Of a stretch of 64,000 nt of DNA, positions 63,174 to 64,000 are shown piece by piece. The DNA comes from Actinomadura latina NBRC 106108. GTDB taxonomy: Bacteria; Actinomycetota; Actinomycetes; Streptosporangiales; Streptosporangiaceae. Location of the stretch: the NCBI RefSeq assembly GCF_001552195.1, contig NZ_BCQS01000003.1, forward strand, positions 372,001 through 436,000, written 5' to 3'. Every line of letters starts with the position of its first letter. The stretch's first letter is position 1. Below the pieces are notes generated by a model. It was not told where the DNA came from and did not search any database. It worked only from the letters and a program-made list of their open reading frames with translations. Both the position numbers and the translations under genes were made by a program.

Positions 63174-64000
63174 ATGTGTTCGACGGCGATCGACTTGGAT
63201 GGGGCGTCCACCGGGGAATTGGTGGCCGCGCTGTCGGAGATCGCGTCCGAACTCGCCGGCCGATCGGCCCCCGAATCGGCGGCGGCTTGCATGGAGCTGA
63301 CCGAAAACCTCGCCACCGCCATTGACCAGGCGGAGTCGGCCATCGCAGGTCTCGTCTCCGTTGTCGACCGGGCGGGGGAGGTGCGGCGTTGGGGGTTGCC
63401 GTCCACGCAGGCTTGGCTGCGCTCCCACTTGGGCATGCGCGAATCCCGGGCAAGGGAACGTCTGACCCTTGCCCGGCAGCGCCACCGCCTCAGCGAGATG
63501 ACCGGCCGGTGGGCCGCAGGGGAACTTCCCTTCGGGTACGCCGCCACCATCGCGGGCGCGGTCGCCAGGCTGGACGACGCCGATTGCCGGGCTGCTGAAG
63601 GAATTCTGCTCGGCATGGTCGAGGAGGGCTTCTCGGCGGGGAAGGTCGCCTCGTTCGGTACGCGGATCCGGGATGTGATCGCCGAGCGTGACGGAACCGA
63701 GTGCTCGGATGCCGACTCGCGGCGAGGATACGAGCGGTCCTGGATCGACTCGACGCGTTCGTTGGACGGTGGCCGGTACATCAAGGGCTGGCTCAACGCC
63801 GAGGACGCCGCCATCTGGGACGGGACGCTCGGGCCGCTGGCCAAACCGTCCGGGGCCGACGACCGGCGTGACCTGTCGGAGCGGACGGCGGCGGCCATGA
63901 GCGGCGTCCTGGCGGGCGGGCACAAGGCCACCAAGGTCACCGTCATCTGCGATCTGGACACCCTCACCGGCGGCACCGCTCCTGCGCGGTTGACCGATGG
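63174..64000 (+). CDS. DUF222/13E12 repeat family protein, truncated by the window
   Basis: At least 275 residues from ATG 63174, open to the right edge. N-terminal DUF222 domain: ELVAALSEIASELAG, then WGLPSTQAWLRSHLGMRESRARERL and AGELPFGYAATIAGAV. Family members usually end in an HNH nuclease domain (13E12 repeat of mycobacteria), which would lie outside the window. Likely a multi-copy, mobile-like nuclease gene; leaderless promoter. Confidence 0.85.
   Translation, partial: MCSTAIDLDGASTGELVAALSEIASELAGRSAPESAAACMELTENLATAIDQAESAIAGLVSVVDRAGEVRRWGLPSTQAWLRSHLGMRESRARERLTLARQRHRLSEMTGRWAAGELPFGYAATIAGAVARLDDADCRAAEGILLGMVEEGFSAGKVASFGTRIRDVIAERDGTECSDADSRRGYERSWIDSTRSLDGGRYIKGWLNAEDAAIWDGTLGPLAKPSGADDRRDLSERTAAAMSGVLAGGHKATKVTVICDLDTLTGGTAPARLTD

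Overview
The window is GC-rich actinomycete DNA. Many genes use GTG or TTG starts with purine-rich ribosome binding sites. DUF397/Scr1-type regulators paired with orphan HATPases, a PaaX regulator, a 13E12/DUF222 protein and a Thermobifida-like secreted polyester hydrolase together point to Streptosporangiales, probably Thermomonosporaceae (Actinomadura-like). This lineage call is an inference from gene families, not a measurement. I saw no rRNA, tRNA, CRISPR array or transposase, and the layout looks chromosomal with a few accessory patches.

Layout, left to right. 1-8.6 kb: the end of an iron-export permease, a PLP enzyme of the D-threonine aldolase family, a GAF-LuxR regulator beside two translationally coupled acyl-CoA synthetases, DoxX, a GNAT acetyltransferase and an ABM-truncated hemoglobin fusion. 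8.7-12 kb: a lipoprotein/membrane protein pair and a copper cluster (membrane protein, YcnI, CopC). 12-15.9 kb: a cobalamin riboswitch ahead of class I ribonucleotide reductase genes nrdA-nrdB, which suggests that B12 represses the aerobic enzyme when a B12-dependent enzyme can take over. 16-20.2 kb: a thioesterase/alcohol dehydrogenase pair, then a TPR-type regulator divergent from a run of three small genes. 20.4-24.2 kb: an orphan polymorphic toxin with a CdiA-CT-like nuclease tip and a lower-GC immunity gene, PaaX, and a frameshifted gene.

24.3-31.5 kb is a lipid/CoA block: acyl-CoA dehydrogenase, enoyl-CoA hydratase, cytochrome P450, zinc alcohol dehydrogenase, 2-hydroxyacid dehydrogenase and nitronate monooxygenase. 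31.5-32.7 kb holds an overlapping P-loop nucleic-acid-kinase-like gene and a Thg1-like 3'-5' polymerase gene, a candidate RNA end-repair pair. 33-36.7 kb: an SDR, a Uma2 protein and the first Scr1/DUF397/HATPase module. 37-49.9 kb: a secreted chitinase, MerR-thioredoxin, purC, a polysaccharide deacetylase lipoprotein, MgtC, hemerythrin, arylamine N-acetyltransferase, a third HATPase, a DJ-1 protein, an unknown protein with an EndoU-like stretch, a CocE hydrolase and peptide deformylase. 50-60.9 kb: a cutinase/PET-hydrolase-like enzyme, PucR, a membrane protein pair, MFS, DUF488, tandem DUF4360 secreted proteins, glutamate dehydrogenase and a K+ channel. 61.1-62.7 kb holds a second Scr1/DUF397/HATPase module with the same architecture. 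The window ends in a palindromic intergenic block and a truncated DUF222/13E12 gene.

Non-coding structure is rich: several strong GC stem terminators, a MerR-type promoter with a 19-bp spacer, candidate operators in divergent regions, and tandem repeats with 12-, 14-, 16- and 17-bp units. The 17-bp array behind gdhA produces spurious open frames on both strands.
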